From: Chitinophagaceae bacterium
GTDB taxonomy: Bacteria > Bacteroidota > Bacteroidia > Chitinophagales > Chitinophagaceae
Length of the DNA stretch: 64,000 bases
Reading direction: 5' to 3'
Assembly: GCA_016719015.1 (NCBI GenBank)
Contig: JADKAZ010000002.1
Location: 372,001-436,000 of the forward strand
The translations under genes were made by a program, and so were the position numbers. Of the stretch, positions 8,334 to 17,793 are shown piece by piece; the stretch's first letter is position 1; every line of letters begins with the position of its first letter. The notes under the pieces are model-generated. The model made no database searches. It had not been told where the DNA came from and was given only the letters and a program-made list of their open reading frames with translations.

Positions 8334-9275
8334 ATGGATACTACAGAAAGAGTTCAATGTTTGATTATAGGATCAGGGCCAGCCGGATACACAGCAGCAA
8401 TTTATGCATCAAGAGCAGGATTAAATCCCGTCTTATACCAGGGAATACAGCCAGGGGGGCAATTAACCATTACTACGGAAGTTGAAAACTATCCCGGATA
8501 TCCTGATGGAATCCAGGGGCCCGATATGATGGTAAATTTTGAAAAACAAGCGGCCAGGATGGGTACTGATATACGTTACGGATTAGCCACTAAAGTTGAT
8601 TTTTCCGGTGCTGTTCATAAAGTACAAATTGATGAAGAGAAGTGGATAGAAGCAGATGCCGTTATTATTTCTACAGGTGCATCCGCAAAATGGTTGGGAA
8701 TAGAAAGTGAGCAACGGCTGAATGGTTACGGAGTAAGTGCCTGTGCAGTTTGTGATGGTTTTTTCTTTAAAGGAAAGGAAGTAGCGATAGTTGGTGCAGG
8801 TGATACAGCAGCCGAAGAGGCATTGTATTTATCAAAAATATGTTCGCAGGTACACATGATAGTCCGCAAAGGCGAAATGCGGGCAAGTAAAGTGATGCAG
8901 GAAAGAGTGATCAACATGCCTAATATTAAAATTTATTGGAACAGTGAGACAGATGAGGTTATTGGAGATAAAAAAGTGGAGGCTGTCAGGATAAAAAATA
9001 ATCAAACAGGGGAGAAGCAGGAAATTCCAGTCAGTGCATTTTTTGTAGCTATAGGCCATCAACCCAATTCTGATATATTTAAAGATTTTTTAGAAATGGA
9101 TGAAGCGGGGTATATCAAGACGATTCCCGGTACTTCAAAAACAAATGTTGAAGGTGTATTTGCTTCAGGTGATGTACAGGATAAGATTTACCGGCAGGCT
9201 GTAACCGCTGCAGGTAGCGGTTGTATGGCTGCTTTAGACGCTGAAAGGTATTTGGGTGCGAAGGGTATTCACTAA
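8334..9275 (+). CDS. trxB: Thioredoxin-disulfide reductase
   Basis: It encodes 313 residues. The FAD-binding motif GSGPAGYTAA is near residue 13, the redox-active pair CAVC is at Cys137/Cys140, the NADPH motif GAGDTAAEEA is near 150, and the C-terminal FAD motif is FASGDVQD. It moves electrons from NADPH to thioredoxin in the cytoplasm. folB starts 14 nt after its stop and is probably co-transcribed. Confidence 0.96.
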   Translation: MDTTERVQCLIIGSGPAGYTAAIYASRAGLNPVLYQGIQPGGQLTITTEVENYPGYPDGIQGPDMMVNFEKQAARMGTDIRYGLATKVDFSGAVHKVQIDEEKWIEADAVIISTGASAKWLGIESEQRLNGYGVSACAVCDGFFFKGKEVAIVGAGDTAAEEALYLSKICSQVHMIVRKGEMRASKVMQERVINMPNIKIYWNSETDEVIGDKKVEAVRIKNNQTGEKQEIPVSAFFVAIGHQPNSDIFKDFLEMDEAGYIKTIPGTSKTNVEGVFASGDVQDKIYRQAVTAAGSGCMAALDAERYLGAKGIH

Positions 9276-9289
9276 AATTATGCTCTGTT

Positions 9290-9652
9290 ATGGCTGCATT
9301 GATAACGGTAGAACTAAAACAGCTTCATTTTTTTGCCTATCATGGTTTGTATGCCGAGGAACGGAAAACAGGCCATGAGTTTGAAGTAAACCTGTTTGTA
9401 TCTTATCTGCCGGTTTCCGGAACAATAACTGGTATTTCAGACACTGTTAACTATGTTGAGCTATATGAGTTACTGAAATCTGAAATGCAAAAGCCCCGTG
9501 AATTACTTGAAACATTTGTGATGGAAGTATCGGAAATCATTCACCTGTCATTTTCTCAAATAAAAAAGATTGAAATAGCTGTTACTAAATTACATCCTCC
9601 AATTACTGGATTTACAGGAACAGTAGGAGTGAAGTACAGCAAAGAATATTAG
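9290..9652 (+). CDS. folB: Dihydroneopterin aldolase
   Basis: It encodes 120 residues, a normal family length. The N-terminal YHGLYAEERKTGHEF block carries the conserved glutamate, and VTKLHPPI near the C-terminus carries the catalytic lysine. It converts 7,8-dihydroneopterin to 6-hydroxymethyl-dihydropterin and glycolaldehyde in folate synthesis. It lies 14 nt downstream of trxB and shares its direction. Confidence 0.93.
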   Translation: MAALITVELKQLHFFAYHGLYAEERKTGHEFEVNLFVSYLPVSGTITGISDTVNYVELYELLKSEMQKPRELLETFVMEVSEIIHLSFSQIKKIEIAVTKLHPPITGFTGTVGVKYSKEY

Positions 9653-9664
9653 TTGTTTAAATGA

Positions 9665-9692
9665 AAATTGCGGAACCCGGGCCCCGCAATTT
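9665..9692. terminator. Probable bidirectional terminator between folB and convergent gene
   Basis: The 9-bp stem AAATTGCGG/CCGCAATTT has an inner CCCGGG-rich loop. It is weaker than the others here, with no long T run, but it is well placed between convergent genes. Confidence 0.5.
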
Positions 9693-9713
9693 ATATTATT
9701 TGAAAAAAGTTGC

Positions 9714-10196
9714 TTACAAAACAAGTGTTGCTTCTCTATAGCCGTTTGTTTTCTGGATCACTTTCACGGTCACTTTCCTTTTAGCAGTAAAAGCTTGTTC
9801 TAAACGGGTTCTGATATCTTCATAGATCGCTACAGGATAATAAATATTTAATGTGCCGTCAGCATAGGTAGCAGCTTGCTGAATGTTTTCGTTAGGAGAG
9901 TAAAAATTCAATTGAAAATTATTGTTCCCTGTCTTATTGGCCGGAATCAATTTAATCACTACTTGTAAGGAATGTTTATAACTGTTGGTTGATCCATCTG
10001 CCGTATTCGAAACAGTAAAAGTTGTTCCACCTATTCCCTGGATGTCGAAAAGGTCAGTTTTATCTTCTGTAGGGTTATAAATTTTAAACGCTATTCTTCC
10101 CTGGGGCGCCTTGCTGATTTCCGAGTCATTTTGTGCGGAAACAGTCAGTGTTCCAGCCGATATAAAAAATAGAACCCAAATAAAAAGCTTCTTCAT
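9714..10196 (-). CDS. Secreted protein of unknown function
   Basis: It encodes 160 residues. The signal peptide MKKLFIWVLFFISAGTLTVSAQ has cleavage near residue 21. The mature part is predicted to be beta-rich (RIAFKIYNPTEDKTDLFDI, NNNFQLNFYSPNENI) and ends in a Lys/Arg-rich strand pair. No family is recognised and no sorting domain is seen, so it is probably periplasmic. It is downstream of, and in the same direction as, the MATE gene. Confidence 0.6.
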   Translation of the reverse strand: MKKLFIWVLFFISAGTLTVSAQNDSEISKAPQGRIAFKIYNPTEDKTDLFDIQGIGGTTFTVSNTADGSTNSYKHSLQVVIKLIPANKTGNNNFQLNFYSPNENIQQAATYADGTLNIYYPVAIYEDIRTRLEQAFTAKRKVTVKVIQKTNGYREATLVL

Positions 10197-10275
10197 GATG
10201 TTATTTTTTCTTTATAATTAATTGAATGAATAATTAAGTCGATAAAGGTAATAAAAAAGCTGCAACCGGGACCCC

Positions 10276-11634
10276 TTAAATCATTTTACCCATCCATTTT
10301 CCGCTTCGGATATACCAGTATGACAGTCCAAAAATGGATAACCAGTAAAGCCATTCACTCATCCAGCCAACTGTAATAGAGAGCTTGTATTTTTCCAATA
10401 CGACGTACACATATATGCAGTATAGAATTATCGTAATAAGCTCAATAATAAAAGTGACCCGGCTATTCCCGGTTCCTGTAACTGCATTTAGCCAGATAAC
10501 TGCAAATGACATTAACACCATTGCGAGGGTAACAACCCTGACCACTGGTATAGCAGCTGTAATAAAAGCCTGGTTCTGCCCAAAAACAGACAACAATAGT
10601 CCCGGGAACATATTGATTAGCCCGGCACAGATTATGGCAAATCCTGTACTGATTTTTACAATTTTAAAAATAAGTGATTGAACTTCTTTTTTTCTTCCCT
10701 GGCCAATAATATTGCTAACCATTGCAGAACTGGTGGAGGCAAATGCCCATACAATACAACCAACCAAACCAAAAATATTACGCATAACGTTGGAAACAGC
10801 CAGTGCCTCCTGCCCATGATGTTCAATGAGGATATAAAAAAACTCCCAACTAATAATACTGATGGCTAATTGAAAAACCAGCGGAAGTGATATGGACATG
10901 ATCTGTTTGGCATATTCGCTACTCCAGGTCATGTGATTAAAAATTTCAAATTTTTTACTGATGCCCTTATAATGTATGACTATAAAAATGACAAACATTC
11001 CAATAAACTCGGCTATAATGGAGGCTACAGCAGCACCGTTCAGTCCCATTTCCGGGAAGCCCCAATGGCCAAAAATGAAAAGGTAATCAAAACCTATATT
11101 GGCAATAGTTTCTGCCAATGTCCCGCTGACAAGGTACCTGCTATTGTTTGTACCTACCAGCAGTGCATTGCGCATCTGGTATACGTATAAAAAGGGGAGC
11201 CCCCAGATACGAATCTTTAAAAAATCGATGGCATCATTGGCTGTTTCAGACGAATGAAGCACTTGGCTTAAAATAAGTGGTGCCACAAACCAGGTAAGCA
11301 GAATCCCTACAGCGGCAATTATCAGGGATATGTAAATGCCCTGGCCGAATATCTTCCCGATTTCCTTTGGTCTGTTTTCCCCGGCACGGCGGGCAATCAG
11401 GGTTTGTAAACCATTATTTAGCCCAAAGCCTATCATGGCGAAGATCAGGTAATAAACACCCGTAATGCTGGCGGTGGCTAATGCTTTCTGGCTATAATGT
11501 CCTAAAAAGATATTATTAGTAATGAAGTTGAACTGCGGAACTAAAATGGCAAGGCTTATGGGCAGCGCAATTTTCAAAATCTGCCTGTTGCTGATTTCAA
11601 CTTGTAAATTGCTATGAGGTGTTGCCGGTGCCAT
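10276..11634 (-). CDS. MATE family efflux transporter
   Basis: It encodes 452 residues with about twelve hydrophobic segments in two similar halves, typical of the MATE/MOP flippase fold. The first half contains the usual NNIFLGHYS and GLQTLIARRAGENRP segments. MATE exporters use Na+ or H+ gradients to expel cationic compounds across the inner membrane; the substrate here is unknown. The start at 11634 is next to a 9-bp GC inverted repeat in the divergent intergenic region. Confidence 0.9.
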   Translation of the reverse strand: MAPATPHSNLQVEISNRQILKIALPISLAILVPQFNFITNNIFLGHYSQKALATASITGVYYLIFAMIGFGLNNGLQTLIARRAGENRPKEIGKIFGQGIYISLIIAAVGILLTWFVAPLILSQVLHSSETANDAIDFLKIRIWGLPFLYVYQMRNALLVGTNNSRYLVSGTLAETIANIGFDYLFIFGHWGFPEMGLNGAAVASIIAEFIGMFVIFIVIHYKGISKKFEIFNHMTWSSEYAKQIMSISLPLVFQLAISIISWEFFYILIEHHGQEALAVSNVMRNIFGLVGCIVWAFASTSSAMVSNIIGQGRKKEVQSLIFKIVKISTGFAIICAGLINMFPGLLLSVFGQNQAFITAAIPVVRVVTLAMVLMSFAVIWLNAVTGTGNSRVTFIIELITIILYCIYVYVVLEKYKLSITVGWMSEWLYWLSIFGLSYWYIRSGKWMGKMI

Positions 11635-11642
11635 AAAAGCTG

Positions 11643-11699
11643 GCCCGCCCGAACGTACATAAACAGATTTTTTTGTGTTGTAGTTCGGTACGGGCGGGC
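11643..11699. repeat. GC-rich inverted repeat in divergent intergenic region
   Basis: GCCCGCCCG (11643-11651) and its exact complement CGGGCGGGC (11691-11699) flank about 39 nt containing a T run. The element lies between the MATE start and the DUF3822 operon. It could be a regulatory stem or a dispersed palindromic element. Confidence 0.5.
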
Positions 11700-11753
11700 A
11701 AACCTACGATATTTAAATTTTTGTCTATTATTGCACGACTTCAAAACAACCAT

Positions 11754-12563
11754 TTGAAACAATTATTTCACATAAAGAATAATAATAGTAATAACGGGCA
11801 ACAGGTTTTATCGATAAGGATGGGAAGCCATCACGGTAGTTTTGCCATCAGTAATAAATCGGGTTCTGAACTTTACGAATTGGGTTATTGTAGTACCGAT
11901 TCCTGGAATGAGAATGAGTTGATGGATTTTTTTTCAGTAAACTCCTCTCTGCAAAATTCGTTTTACCAGGTACAGGTAGTGTATGACTTTTCTGAAAGCA
12001 TACTAATTTCCTCAAAAGACTACAGGGCCGAAGATACCGGACTTTTATTAACGACGTTCGGTAGCAATAGTGGGACTGCCAATATTGTTTCTGAATTGAT
12101 TGCTGAATGGCAGTTATATAATATTTATGCTGTGCCAAAAGAGATACAGGAGTGGATTAATAAAAAATTCCCTTCTGTAAGATTCTGGCATCAATACACC
12201 CTGGCGATAAAATATATAGTCGCCGCAACAGCAAACGGCAGTTTGCTGGTTGATATTCGTAAAACTGACTTCACCCTAATTGCTGCAAAAAACAATCAGG
12301 TGATACTGGCGCAAACATTTGAATACTCGACTCCTGAAGATATTTTGTTCTATTTACTTAAAATCTGTCAGCAATTTTCTTTGTCGCAGCGGGAAGTACA
12401 AGTTCAACTCTCAGGATTAGTAGATCAACAGTCAGCACTGTATAAAGAGTTGTATCAATATTTTATCCATCTTGAATTCAGAGAAGCAAGCTGGAGTATA
12501 CAAAGTGAATATCCTGCCCATTTTTTTACCTCACTTAATGATTTGGCAAAATGCGTATCATAG
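11754..12563 (+). CDS. DUF3822 family protein
   Basis: It is a member of the Bacteroidota family DUF3822, normally found immediately before rsmD as here. It has an ASKHA-like look: repeated acidic strands, GSLLVDIRKTDFTLIAAKNN near the middle, and a C-terminal LYQYFIHLEFREASW...HFFTSLNDLAKC. The longest frame starts at 11673, but family members begin with a short KQ(L/V)FxIKN segment, which matches the TTG codon at 11754; I prefer that start. It overlaps rsmD by 13 nt, so translation is probably coupled. The biochemical function is unknown. Confidence 0.75.
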   Translation: MKQLFHIKNNNSNNGQQVLSIRMGSHHGSFAISNKSGSELYELGYCSTDSWNENELMDFFSVNSSLQNSFYQVQVVYDFSESILISSKDYRAEDTGLLLTTFGSNSGTANIVSELIAEWQLYNIYAVPKEIQEWINKKFPSVRFWHQYTLAIKYIVAATANGSLLVDIRKTDFTLIAAKNNQVILAQTFEYSTPEDILFYLLKICQQFSLSQREVQVQLSGLVDQQSALYKELYQYFIHLEFREASWSIQSEYPAHFFTSLNDLAKCVS

Positions 12564-13099
12564 GAGGAGAGCATGGCGGACGGAAATTCAATCCGCCGAA
12601 TAATATGCCGTATACAAGACCCACCACGGATATTGCAAAAGAAGGTTTGTTTAATGTGCTTCAGCATAATCTTGATTTTGATGAAATAAAAAGTCTTGAC
12701 CTCTTTGGTGGTACCGGCAGTATCAGTTATGAGCTTGCATCAAGAGGTGTAACCGATCTGACAATTGTGGAAAAAGACGTTGCGATGTATGAATTCATCA
12801 AAAAAACTTCAGCAACATTGCGGATAGAGAATCTGCATGTAATTAAAATGGATGTATTTAAGTTTATTAACCAATGTACAGATAAGTTTGATTTCATTTT
12901 TGCTGGCCCTCCTTATGCGTTAACTGCCATCGATGATTTGCCAAAATTGATCTTCGAAAGACACTTATTGAAAAAGAATGGCTGGTTTGTGCTCGAACAT
13001 ACACCAAGGAACGATTATAAGTCGTTCCCATTCTACAAAACTGAACGAAATTATGGTACTACGGTTTTCTCTACTTTTGCAGAGAACAGAGAGTTATGA
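12551..13099 (+). CDS. rsmD: 16S rRNA (guanine(966)-N2)-methyltransferase RsmD
   Basis: It encodes 182 residues. The N-terminal MRIIGGEHGGRK and TRPTTDIAKEGLFNVL are characteristic of RsmD. The SAM-binding motif LDLFGGTGSIS is at 49-59, and the catalytic motif IV is at 118-122. Motif IV reads AGPPY, where most N2-guanine methyltransferases have (D/N)PPY, so the usual first residue is replaced by glycine. It methylates G966 (E. coli numbering) of 16S rRNA in the assembled 30S subunit. The start overlaps the DUF3822 gene and the stop overlaps the next gene by 4 nt. Confidence 0.9.
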   Translation: MRIIGGEHGGRKFNPPNNMPYTRPTTDIAKEGLFNVLQHNLDFDEIKSLDLFGGTGSISYELASRGVTDLTIVEKDVAMYEFIKKTSATLRIENLHVIKMDVFKFINQCTDKFDFIFAGPPYALTAIDDLPKLIFERHLLKKNGWFVLEHTPRNDYKSFPFYKTERNYGTTVFSTFAENREL

Positions 13100-13665
13100 T
13101 AAAAAAAGAATTACGAAAAATTTACCGGGAGAAGCGAAATGCGTTGACAGCAGGTGAAAAAGTAAAGCTGGATGATTTTTTGCTGATCAATTTTCAAAAG
13201 GTGTCTATTCCTTTTATAAGTTCCCTGTTTTCTTACTGGCCAATTGAAGAAAACAATGAACCGAATACACATTTAATTACAGATTACCTGGAATTCAAAA
13301 ATCCGGAATTAAAGATTGCTTATCCAAGAATAGATATTTTTATTGATGAAATGGAAGCGGTACTTACCGATTCCGAAACAAGTTTCTTACAGAATGAGTT
13401 TAATATTTATGAACCTGAATCTGGGAGCATTTTTCCTGCTGATGAGATAGATATGGTGATAGTTCCTTTATTGGTATTTGATAAAAAAGGTTACCGGGTA
13501 GGTTATGGAAAAGGTTTTTATGATAAATATCTTGCAAACTGCCGTAAAGACTCCATTAAAGTGGGATTCTCCTATTTTGAACCCATTGATGAAATTACAG
13601 ACAAGGCTGATTTTGATGTACCTTTAAATCTTTGTATTACGCCGCAAACAGTTTATGTTTTCTAA
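13096..13665 (+). CDS. 5-formyltetrahydrofolate cyclo-ligase
   Basis: It encodes 189 residues. The conserved C-terminal block GYRVGYGKGFYDKYL forms the ATP/folate-binding loop of the MTHFS family. The N-terminal KELRKIYREKRNALT is the usual start. The enzyme converts 5-formyl-THF to 5,10-methenyl-THF with ATP in the cytoplasm. It overlaps rsmD by 4 nt (ATGA) and lpxK by 11 nt. Confidence 0.92.
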   Translation: MIKKELRKIYREKRNALTAGEKVKLDDFLLINFQKVSIPFISSLFSYWPIEENNEPNTHLITDYLEFKNPELKIAYPRIDIFIDEMEAVLTDSETSFLQNEFNIYEPESGSIFPADEIDMVIVPLLVFDKKGYRVGYGKGFYDKYLANCRKDSIKVGFSYFEPIDEITDKADFDVPLNLCITPQTVYVF

Positions 13666-14728
13666 TTTCTTTCTCAAATCATTTCGGATACTATTACTGC
13701 CTTTCGCTTTGCTTTACTGGCTCGGCATTAGTGTTCGTAATTGGCTGTACAATAAAAACATTTTAAAGTCGGCTACTTTCGGTTTGCCCCTTATTTGCAT
13801 TGGTAATCTTTCAGTAGGGGGTACCGGCAAATCACCAATGGTCGAATACCTGGTAACAAGACTGAAGGATAAATTCAGGGTGGCGACACTAAGCCGGGGT
13901 TATAAAAGGAAAACAAAAGGGTATGCTCTTGCTAATGAAAATACAACAGCATTGGAAATTGGCGATGAACCTATGCAGTTTCATTTGAAATTTCCCGGTG
14001 TGCCGGTTGCAGTTGGTGAGGAAAGATTAGTGGCAATTCCCCAATTATTACATGACAAGCCAGACACACAGGCAATTATTCTTGATGATGCTTTTCAACA
14101 CCGGAGTATTAAAGCCGGTTTGAATATTATCCTGACGGACTATAATAACTTGTTTACAAGAGATTTTTATTTGCCCACCGGTGACCTGAGGGATTTAAAG
14201 AGTTCTTATAAAAGATCAGAGATTATTGTAGTGACAAAATGTAAAACTGATTTAACAGAGGTGGAAAAACAGAAAATAATTAAGGAGATCAGCCCCTTGC
14301 CAGACCAGCAAATCTTTTTTACAGCTATTGAATATGGATTGATTTATCATATCAGTAATAAGAGGGAAATAGAACTGGATAATAAAACCGATGTATTGCT
14401 GGTTACAGGTATTGCCAATCCAAGGCCGCTTAAAAAAATGCTGGAAGCACATAGCAACAGCTACTATATGCTGCAATATTCAGACCACCATATCTTTACT
14501 ATTGATGACCTGAACGATATTAAAAAAAGGTTTGAAAATATTGAGACCGAAAATAAAATTATTTTGACAACAGAGAAGGACGCAGTAAGGCTTTCTAAAT
14601 TTAGCAATGAGGTAACTGAGTTACCACTCTATGTTATTCCTGTCCGTCACCGGTTCCTTTTTGAAGAAGGAAGTAAGTTTGATGCACTGGTCATGGATTT
14701 TATTCACAACTTTAAACAACGACCATAA
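13655..14728 (+). CDS. lpxK: Tetraacyldisaccharide 4'-kinase
   Basis: It encodes 357 residues. A hydrophobic N-terminal helix (about residues 8-28) anchors the protein to the inner membrane. The Walker A motif GGTGKS is at 55-60, and the conserved DDAFQHR block characteristic of LpxK is near residue 148. It phosphorylates the 4' position of the lipid A disaccharide precursor to form lipid IVA. It supports a Gram-negative outer membrane with lipid A. It overlaps the cyclo-ligase by 11 nt, and its TAA shares one base with the rnr ATG. Confidence 0.94.
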   Translation: MFSNFFLKSFRILLLPFALLYWLGISVRNWLYNKNILKSATFGLPLICIGNLSVGGTGKSPMVEYLVTRLKDKFRVATLSRGYKRKTKGYALANENTTALEIGDEPMQFHLKFPGVPVAVGEERLVAIPQLLHDKPDTQAIILDDAFQHRSIKAGLNIILTDYNNLFTRDFYLPTGDLRDLKSSYKRSEIIVVTKCKTDLTEVEKQKIIKEISPLPDQQIFFTAIEYGLIYHISNKREIELDNKTDVLLVTGIANPRPLKKMLEAHSNSYYMLQYSDHHIFTIDDLNDIKKRFENIETENKIILTTEKDAVRLSKFSNEVTELPLYVIPVRHRFLFEEGSKFDALVMDFIHNFKQRP

Positions 14729-16743
14729 TGGGAAGAAAAAATGCTAAGAAGAAAAAGCAAAGAGAGAAACCCCGCCAATCATCGGGTAAAGTATTAAAAG
14801 GTAAGTTGGATATTACCCGTTCAGGAATGGGTTTTGTAACTATTGAAGGCATGGATGTTGATATTATTATACGGCCTGCAGATTTTAATACAGCATTACA
14901 TGGTGATACTGTTCGTGTTGCCATTAAAGAAATGAAGAGTAGCGGCCGGCGTATGCAGGGTATCGTAAAGGAAGTATTGATCCGTAAACGAACAGAATTC
15001 ATCGGTCACCTGCAAATGAATAAGGGCTTTGCCTTTTTTATTGCAGAAATGGATAAGCCGATGCCGGATATATTTATTCCGCTGCCCAATATGAAAGATG
15101 CTAAAGATAACGACAGGGTAGTGGTGAAACTTTTGCAATGGGAGAATGATGGAAAAAGACCTGTCGGGGAAGTTGTAACTGTGCTGGATGCAGAGAATAC
15201 TAATGATGCTGCGATGAAAGAGATTTTGCTGGAAGCAGGCTTTCCGCTGGAATTCCCGGATGAGGCATTGGAAGTGGCAGCCAGAATACCTGATAGCATT
15301 TCCAGTGAGGAGATAAAAAAACGAAATGATCTCAGGAGCATTTTTACAATTACCATTGATCCTGTCGATGCAAAAGATTTTGATGACGCCATTTCATTTC
15401 GCAAACTGAAAAATGGAAACTATGAGATCGGTGTACATATAGCAGATGTAAGTCATTATGTGGAACCGGAAACGGCTTTGGATAAAGAGGCGTATCACAG
15501 GGCCACTTCGGTTTATTTGCCGGATAGGGTAAACCCGATGTTGCCAGAACATATTTCAAATGTCCTCTGTTCATTACGACCAAAGGAAGACAAACTAACT
15601 TTTTCAGCTATTTTTCAAATCACTCCAAAAGGGGATGTTAAACAATACTGGTTAGGCAAAACAGTTATTCACTCTGACCATCGCTTTACCTATGAGGAAG
15701 TACAGACTATCATTGAAGAAAAAGCAGGATTGCATGCTGAAGAAATTTTATTATTAAATGAACTGGCACAAAAATTCAGGAAGAAACGATTCAATAATGG
15801 AGCGATCAGTTTTTCATCCCAGGAAGTGAGGTTTAAGCTGGATGAAAAGGGCAACCCCATTGGCATCATGATTAAAGAGAGTAAGGAGGCCCATCAGCTG
15901 ATTGAGGAATTTATGCTGCTGGCTAACAGAACCGTAGCAGAGAATGTTTCCAAGATTAAAGTAAATGGAAAGCCTTTGCCGTTTCCATATCGTACGCATG
16001 ATGACCCGGATGAAGAAAAGTTACTTCCGTTTGCAGCTTTTGCCAAAAAGTTCGGACATACTTTCGATACATCATCGCCGGAGGCTATTGCTGCGTCTTT
16101 TAATCAGTTATTAAAAGATGTACATGGAAAGCCAGAACAGCATGTGCTTGAGCAATTAGGTATCCGCACCATGGCAAAGGCAAAGTATACCATCGAAAAT
16201 GTAGGGCACTACGGATTGGGTTTTGAACATTACTGTCATTTTACATCGCCGATACGCCGTTATCCTGATATACAGGTTCACAGGATACTGGAAGACGTAT
16301 TGAATAATAAAATCAATCCTGATAAAAAGCTGGAAGAAAAATGTAAACATACCAGTGAAAGAGAACGGGCAGCTATGGAAGCAGAAAGGGCTTCCAATAA
16401 GTATAAGCAGGTGCAATACATGAAGAATTATCTTGGAGACGAATTTGAGGGTGTAATAAGCGGAGTGGCCAGTTTTGGTTTTTGGGTAGAAACGATTGAG
16501 CATAAATGTGAAGGACTTGTAAGTGTGAATAGTTTACTTGAGTACGATGAATTCAGGCATGTTGAAACGGATTATTGCCTGGTGGGGCAGCGAAGTGGAA
16601 AAAAATTCAGGATGGGAGATAAAGTGAAAATAAAAGTGGTAGCAGCAAACCTTACAAAAAGGCAATTAGATTACGAGTGGGTGGTGACAGGGGAGTTAGC
16701 AACAGAAAAAAATAGTTCCGAAAAAGGTAAAAAGAAAAAGTAA
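14728..16743 (+). CDS. rnr: Ribonuclease R
   Basis: It encodes 671 residues, a 3'-5' exoribonuclease that degrades structured RNA. The basic N-terminus is followed by two cold-shock-type OB domains (about 25-180). The RNB domain has the metal-binding aspartates in DPVDAKDFDDAISF near residue 212 and the CHFTSPIRRYPDIQVHR block near 505. A C-terminal S1 domain (DEFEGVISGVASFGFWVE) precedes a Lys-rich tail. It is somewhat shorter than E. coli RNase R. The ATG overlaps the lpxK stop, indicating coupled translation. Confidence 0.95.
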   Translation: MGRKNAKKKKQREKPRQSSGKVLKGKLDITRSGMGFVTIEGMDVDIIIRPADFNTALHGDTVRVAIKEMKSSGRRMQGIVKEVLIRKRTEFIGHLQMNKGFAFFIAEMDKPMPDIFIPLPNMKDAKDNDRVVVKLLQWENDGKRPVGEVVTVLDAENTNDAAMKEILLEAGFPLEFPDEALEVAARIPDSISSEEIKKRNDLRSIFTITIDPVDAKDFDDAISFRKLKNGNYEIGVHIADVSHYVEPETALDKEAYHRATSVYLPDRVNPMLPEHISNVLCSLRPKEDKLTFSAIFQITPKGDVKQYWLGKTVIHSDHRFTYEEVQTIIEEKAGLHAEEILLLNELAQKFRKKRFNNGAISFSSQEVRFKLDEKGNPIGIMIKESKEAHQLIEEFMLLANRTVAENVSKIKVNGKPLPFPYRTHDDPDEEKLLPFAAFAKKFGHTFDTSSPEAIAASFNQLLKDVHGKPEQHVLEQLGIRTMAKAKYTIENVGHYGLGFEHYCHFTSPIRRYPDIQVHRILEDVLNNKINPDKKLEEKCKHTSERERAAMEAERASNKYKQVQYMKNYLGDEFEGVISGVASFGFWVETIEHKCEGLVSVNSLLEYDEFRHVETDYCLVGQRSGKKFRMGDKVKIKVVAANLTKRQLDYEWVVTGELATEKNSSEKGKKKK

Positions 16744-16758
16744 TCCTTATTTTGCCCT

Positions 16759-17724
16759 ATGCAATCATTCGAACTTTTATCTCAAAAATTTGCTATCTAT
16801 TTTGACAAGCGGCATTTCCCGGCTGAACCTGCCTCATTATATGACCCCAATGAGTATTTTTTGAAGCTAGGCGGTAAAAGAGTTCGCCCTGTTCTTTGCC
16901 TGATGGGCAATGAACTGTTTGATGAGATTAAGGAAGATGCCTTGCATGTGGGAACTGCGATTGAACTCTTTCACAACTTTACCCTGATTCATGATGATAT
17001 TATGGACAAAGCACCCCTTCGAAGAGGTATGGAAACTGTCCATACAAAGTATGGTGAGAATACGGCTTTGCTGGCCGGCGATGTGATGCTTGTTACGGCT
17101 TATGAAGAATTAAATAAGATAAATATTGAACATTTACAATCCATCCTTTTGCTTTTTAACCGTACAGCAAAAGAAGTATGTGAAGGTCAGCAGATGGATA
17201 TGGATTTTGAGAAAATGGATAATGTAAGTTTAGATGCCTATTTGAAGATGATTGAGTTGAAAACTTCTGTAGCCCTGGCCGCAAGCTTACAAACAGGTGC
17301 TATACTGGGTGGCGCAGGAGAAAGAAACCAGCATTTACTCTACGATTTTGGAAGAAAACTTGGTATTGCCTTCCAGGTGCAGGATGATTACCTCGATGCT
17401 TTTGGGGACCCGCAAAAATTTGGTAAACAAGTGGGTGGTGATATACTTGCCAATAAGAAAACATTTTTGTTGCTTCATGCACTGGAAACAGCAACTGCTT
17501 CTCAGCAAAAAGAGCTGAAGAACCTTTTAATAACTACACCTTCTGATAAGATCGAAAAAGTACAACAGATCTTTCATGATTGTAAAGTAGATGAATGGGC
17601 TTTAGAATTAAAAAATAAATACCTCGATGAGGCATTTACTCACCTGGAAGACATAGCTGTATTGTCGAAGAGGAAAGAACCATTAAAAGAACTGGCTCAT
17701 TTCCTTGTTAAAAGGGAACATTGA
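16759..17724 (+). CDS. Polyprenyl synthetase (trans-isoprenyl diphosphate synthase)
   Basis: It encodes 321 residues. The first aspartate-rich motif DDIMD, in IHDDIMDKAPLRRG near residue 77, and the second DDYLD, in FQVQDDYLDAFGDPQ, coordinate Mg2+ and the allylic diphosphate. Conserved KRVRP near residue 40 binds isopentenyl diphosphate. It makes linear prenyl diphosphates for quinones or lipid carriers; chain length cannot be judged reliably by eye. It starts 15 nt after rnr and is the last gene of the operon. Confidence 0.92.
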   Translation: MQSFELLSQKFAIYFDKRHFPAEPASLYDPNEYFLKLGGKRVRPVLCLMGNELFDEIKEDALHVGTAIELFHNFTLIHDDIMDKAPLRRGMETVHTKYGENTALLAGDVMLVTAYEELNKINIEHLQSILLLFNRTAKEVCEGQQMDMDFEKMDNVSLDAYLKMIELKTSVALAASLQTGAILGGAGERNQHLLYDFGRKLGIAFQVQDDYLDAFGDPQKFGKQVGGDILANKKTFLLLHALETATASQQKELKNLLITTPSDKIEKVQQIFHDCKVDEWALELKNKYLDEAFTHLEDIAVLSKRKEPLKELAHFLVKREH

Positions 17725-17793
17725 TTTGTTTGGAAACTTACTTCGCTGCTATATTTTTTTTTCCTACTTTAACCTTACCAAAATCAACAGCTC

